Shown here in pieces: positions 61,705 to 64,000 of a DNA stretch of 64,000 nt. The notes beneath the pieces were generated by a model that saw only the letters and a list, made by a program, of their open reading frames with translations, was not told the origin of the DNA and made no database searches. Source of the stretch: Pelodera strongyloides (lineage: Eukaryota > Nematoda > Chromadorea > Rhabditida > Rhabditidae); contig JAANDG010000407.1 of the NCBI GenBank assembly GCA_036852015.1, positions 1 through 64,000 on the forward strand. Direction: 5' to 3'. Position 1 is the stretch's first letter; each line of letters starts with the position of its first letter. The translations under genes and the position numbers were made by a program.

Positions 61705-64000
61705 TTGTTAGGTTAGCATCAGCTCAGCGTAAAAGTGGGAGCAACAGGCATGAGGGCATGAGTGAAAGGTACAAATTACAAATTCCATAAACGAAAAGTA
61801 AGGCACAAAGAGTTATCGTGTTCTCTCCCAGAAAAAAAGAGGTATACATTAGTAATTAGTAGGTCGGAATTCAAGAATGGGGACATTTGAACACATTTGA
61901 ATACGTGACTATTGATTTGAGACACAGATACAGTGATACAGTCATAAATAGAATACTTCGTAGGCTACCAATAAAATGAAGTCAACCAAACAAGAAAGGA
62001 ATAGGACGTGACTAAGTAACGTAACGAACTGAACTAACTTACAAGGAATGCTCCTCCTGTTTACAAAGTCATTGATGTGACAATCTGATTGAAGCCCGCG
62101 AAGCGATTCGATTTTCAACCTAAAACATAGATGTTAAATATAAAAGAAAAGAAAAAAAGAATGTGTGTTGTACCCCGCACGCGATACGATAGACGTCTTG
62201 TTATATTGAGAAGTGCGGAACTGCCTAAAAGCATTATGTAGATAATAAAACGCAAATGGTGCCTAAACGTTTGAGTACAAGATGAAAACGAACGGAATAA
62301 AGAGAATGCAACGACGTTCAAACCTTTACAGCTATCGATGAGCCACGAGGCACACAGAAGTAAAATTTGCGTACGAGCGTTTAATAAGGTTGCATAGTTA
62401 GCCGTAGCCCAGTAACACGTGACGCACGGTTCTAAGAAATAAAGGAACAAAAAAGGATAGTTTTTAACGGTCTATGGTACGCTCTCATATTCGCTAATTC
62501 GCTTCATAGAATAGTGATTTAAAGAAGGAGTCGTGCGTATACAACTATTTTAATACCACAATAAACGCTCCCCGGCCGACTCAGACCAAACCCCAAAAGA
62601 AGGATCATATACAAAAACATTAGGGACACAGACACAACCTCCGACATCACTGCCTCGGTGCCTCGCTGAGTATCGTATCCGAATCGACTCCATCAAGGAC
62701 TAGGTGACAGATCGTTAATGCTCACAAAGTATTGAATTATGCGTCCGGTAGATTGTGCCCATTAGAAGCCAGCCAAACAGATCACGTCACAGCCTGAATG
62801 AAACAAATAAATAAAGAAAAGAACATAATTTAAACCAAAAATAATATATCCAGGCAGCTTTAATGTCCATACAAACAATTGGTCGATAATGTCTGTCACC
62901 AACAACTCTACAATGTATTCGTAATGAAATTCGAGCTATCCTCAAACGTATCACAAATTCACAAATCACACCAATACCACCTCTGTTCGTCGGCAGCTCA
63001 AAACATAAAAAAGTCACCAACAACATAAGAACGAGAGGAAGTACAAGCATTTGCATTAATAAAAAGAAAAAGAGCACAGAAAGGGAATATATAACGAAGG
63101 CAAAGTCAAGATTTTAAAGTTTTAGATGAGTGACCGCAATTTTTCTTTTCTGTTCATCATAAGAATCCATTAGAAAAAATATTCATGCATCGCGTTCGCG
63201 TTCAAAGGAGTGATAGTGAATAGTCAAATGGGTCTTGTAATGTAAAAAAGGCACTCGTACTGAACCGAGTTGGTTACATAAAGTTGACTACAATAACATA
63301 ACAATGCACTGGATACTGCACAGGGCATAGTGCATCCGACATTGGAATTGGCAAAAGGAGTCCTGCAGACCATAACGACAACCCAGGATTATAACTTTCT
63401 ACGCAACCTATGAAGGACATAAAATAGAGCAAAGCGAACTGAACTTACGAAAGAGAGAGATACTCCGACGAACACAAAAAGATACTCCACGTGCAGTTCA
63501 CTAATATGTAAAATAAGAAATAGCGTTAGCGAAACGGCAAGTTTGCGATATGAACCACACACAAAATTGACAAAATGCACGGTGGTTTGATAACCGAGAA
63601 AAAAGAATACACTAATTCATATGTATCATGCAATCATGCTATTGCTATGCATTCAGGCAGGATTATGTATAAGAATGGAACATGCCTGGCACTGCCGGTA
63701 GTTTGAAACTGACCACTTTATTCTTAGCAGATCCACTGCGTCACAGCTAATGTCTACGCGTAGACCGACGATCTGAAACCCGTACCGTGTATATTGCAGA
63801 AAAAATAATGTTTCACAATAGATTTACACAGCGCACCAGGCCAATTCTGGCCCGCTAAGGCACATGATGATTAATAATGTTTCACTACATGTTTTTTTTT
63901 TCAAAAGACGAAAGCAAGGAGCAAATTACGTTTAGAAAATCAATCATGACCACGATATTAGTGCGAATGTATGCTTACCAGATGGTAATCTTGACACGCA
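61705..64000 (-). other. Gene-poor end with a few exon-like blocks
   Basis: Minus-strand block 62043-62119 (TTTTAG/GTAAGT) is open for 25 codons (LKIESLRGLQSDCHINDFVN). A block near 63.70-63.77 kb after TTTCAG is open past its unclear donor. The last 22 bases before the edge end at a GTAAGC donor (63979), so an exon continues outside the window. The 96- and 111-codon minus-strand frames (62787-63077 and 62115-62450) are hydrophobic and lack splice or start support. Confidence 0.35.

Noticed and set aside
62115..63077. Hydrophobic minus-strand frames as membrane proteins
   Set aside because: AT-rich DNA readily gives such frames; no splice sites, start context or paralogue support.

Overview
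This is nuclear DNA from an intron-rich eukaryote that I cannot place taxonomically. It has no operons or bacterial promoters. It does have a 175-bp satellite, a small LTR retrotransposon, many palindromic MITEs with TTAA ends, tRNA-like elements, and genes broken into 20-250 nt exons with GT-AG introns. Almost all interpretable exons lie on the minus strand. There, acceptors end in TTTCAG, TTTTAG or TTACAG, and donors are GTAAGT, GTGAGT or GTATGT. An ORF scan is therefore misleading here, and most long open frames are shadows or repeats.

Layout. 1-6530: satellite array with a six-monomer higher-order repeat. About 7.4-20 kb: decayed tandem copies of one minus-strand gene with a period near 1.5-1.6 kb. 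A 1679-bp LTR element (11758-13436) interrupts the array; subtracting it restores the period. Degenerate repeats and two abutting MITEs also lie here. 21.2-22.8 kb: a MITE, a triplicated exon-bearing unit and a hairpin. 23.8-34 kb: exons of one or more minus-strand genes, including a decaying series of two alternating exon types at 31-34 kb, with a pyrimidine minisatellite at 25.1-25.9 kb. 35.4-41 kb: tandem segmental duplication (unit about 2.5 kb) with one copy more decayed. 41.5-42.8 kb: a small hydrophobic-protein gene model. 43.5-58 kb: the best gene, 30 exons with unbroken reading frame, encoding about 986 residues. 58-64 kb: scattered exons and nested MITEs.

The 30-exon gene is the centrepiece. 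The first eight exons encode an Ala/Pro-rich N-terminus and a helical domain and are joined mainly by phase-0 introns. The remaining exons encode a low-complexity Ser/Pro/acidic tail and are joined by 21 consecutive phase-1 introns. A block of tail exons is duplicated inside the gene, and one tail intron holds a 238-bp array built from a MITE arm plus the intron edge. I do not recognise the protein family.

All statements come from reading the sequence by eye. Family names for transposons (TTAA-target, Kolobok/piggyBac-like) are inferences from ends and target sites. No homology search was possible.
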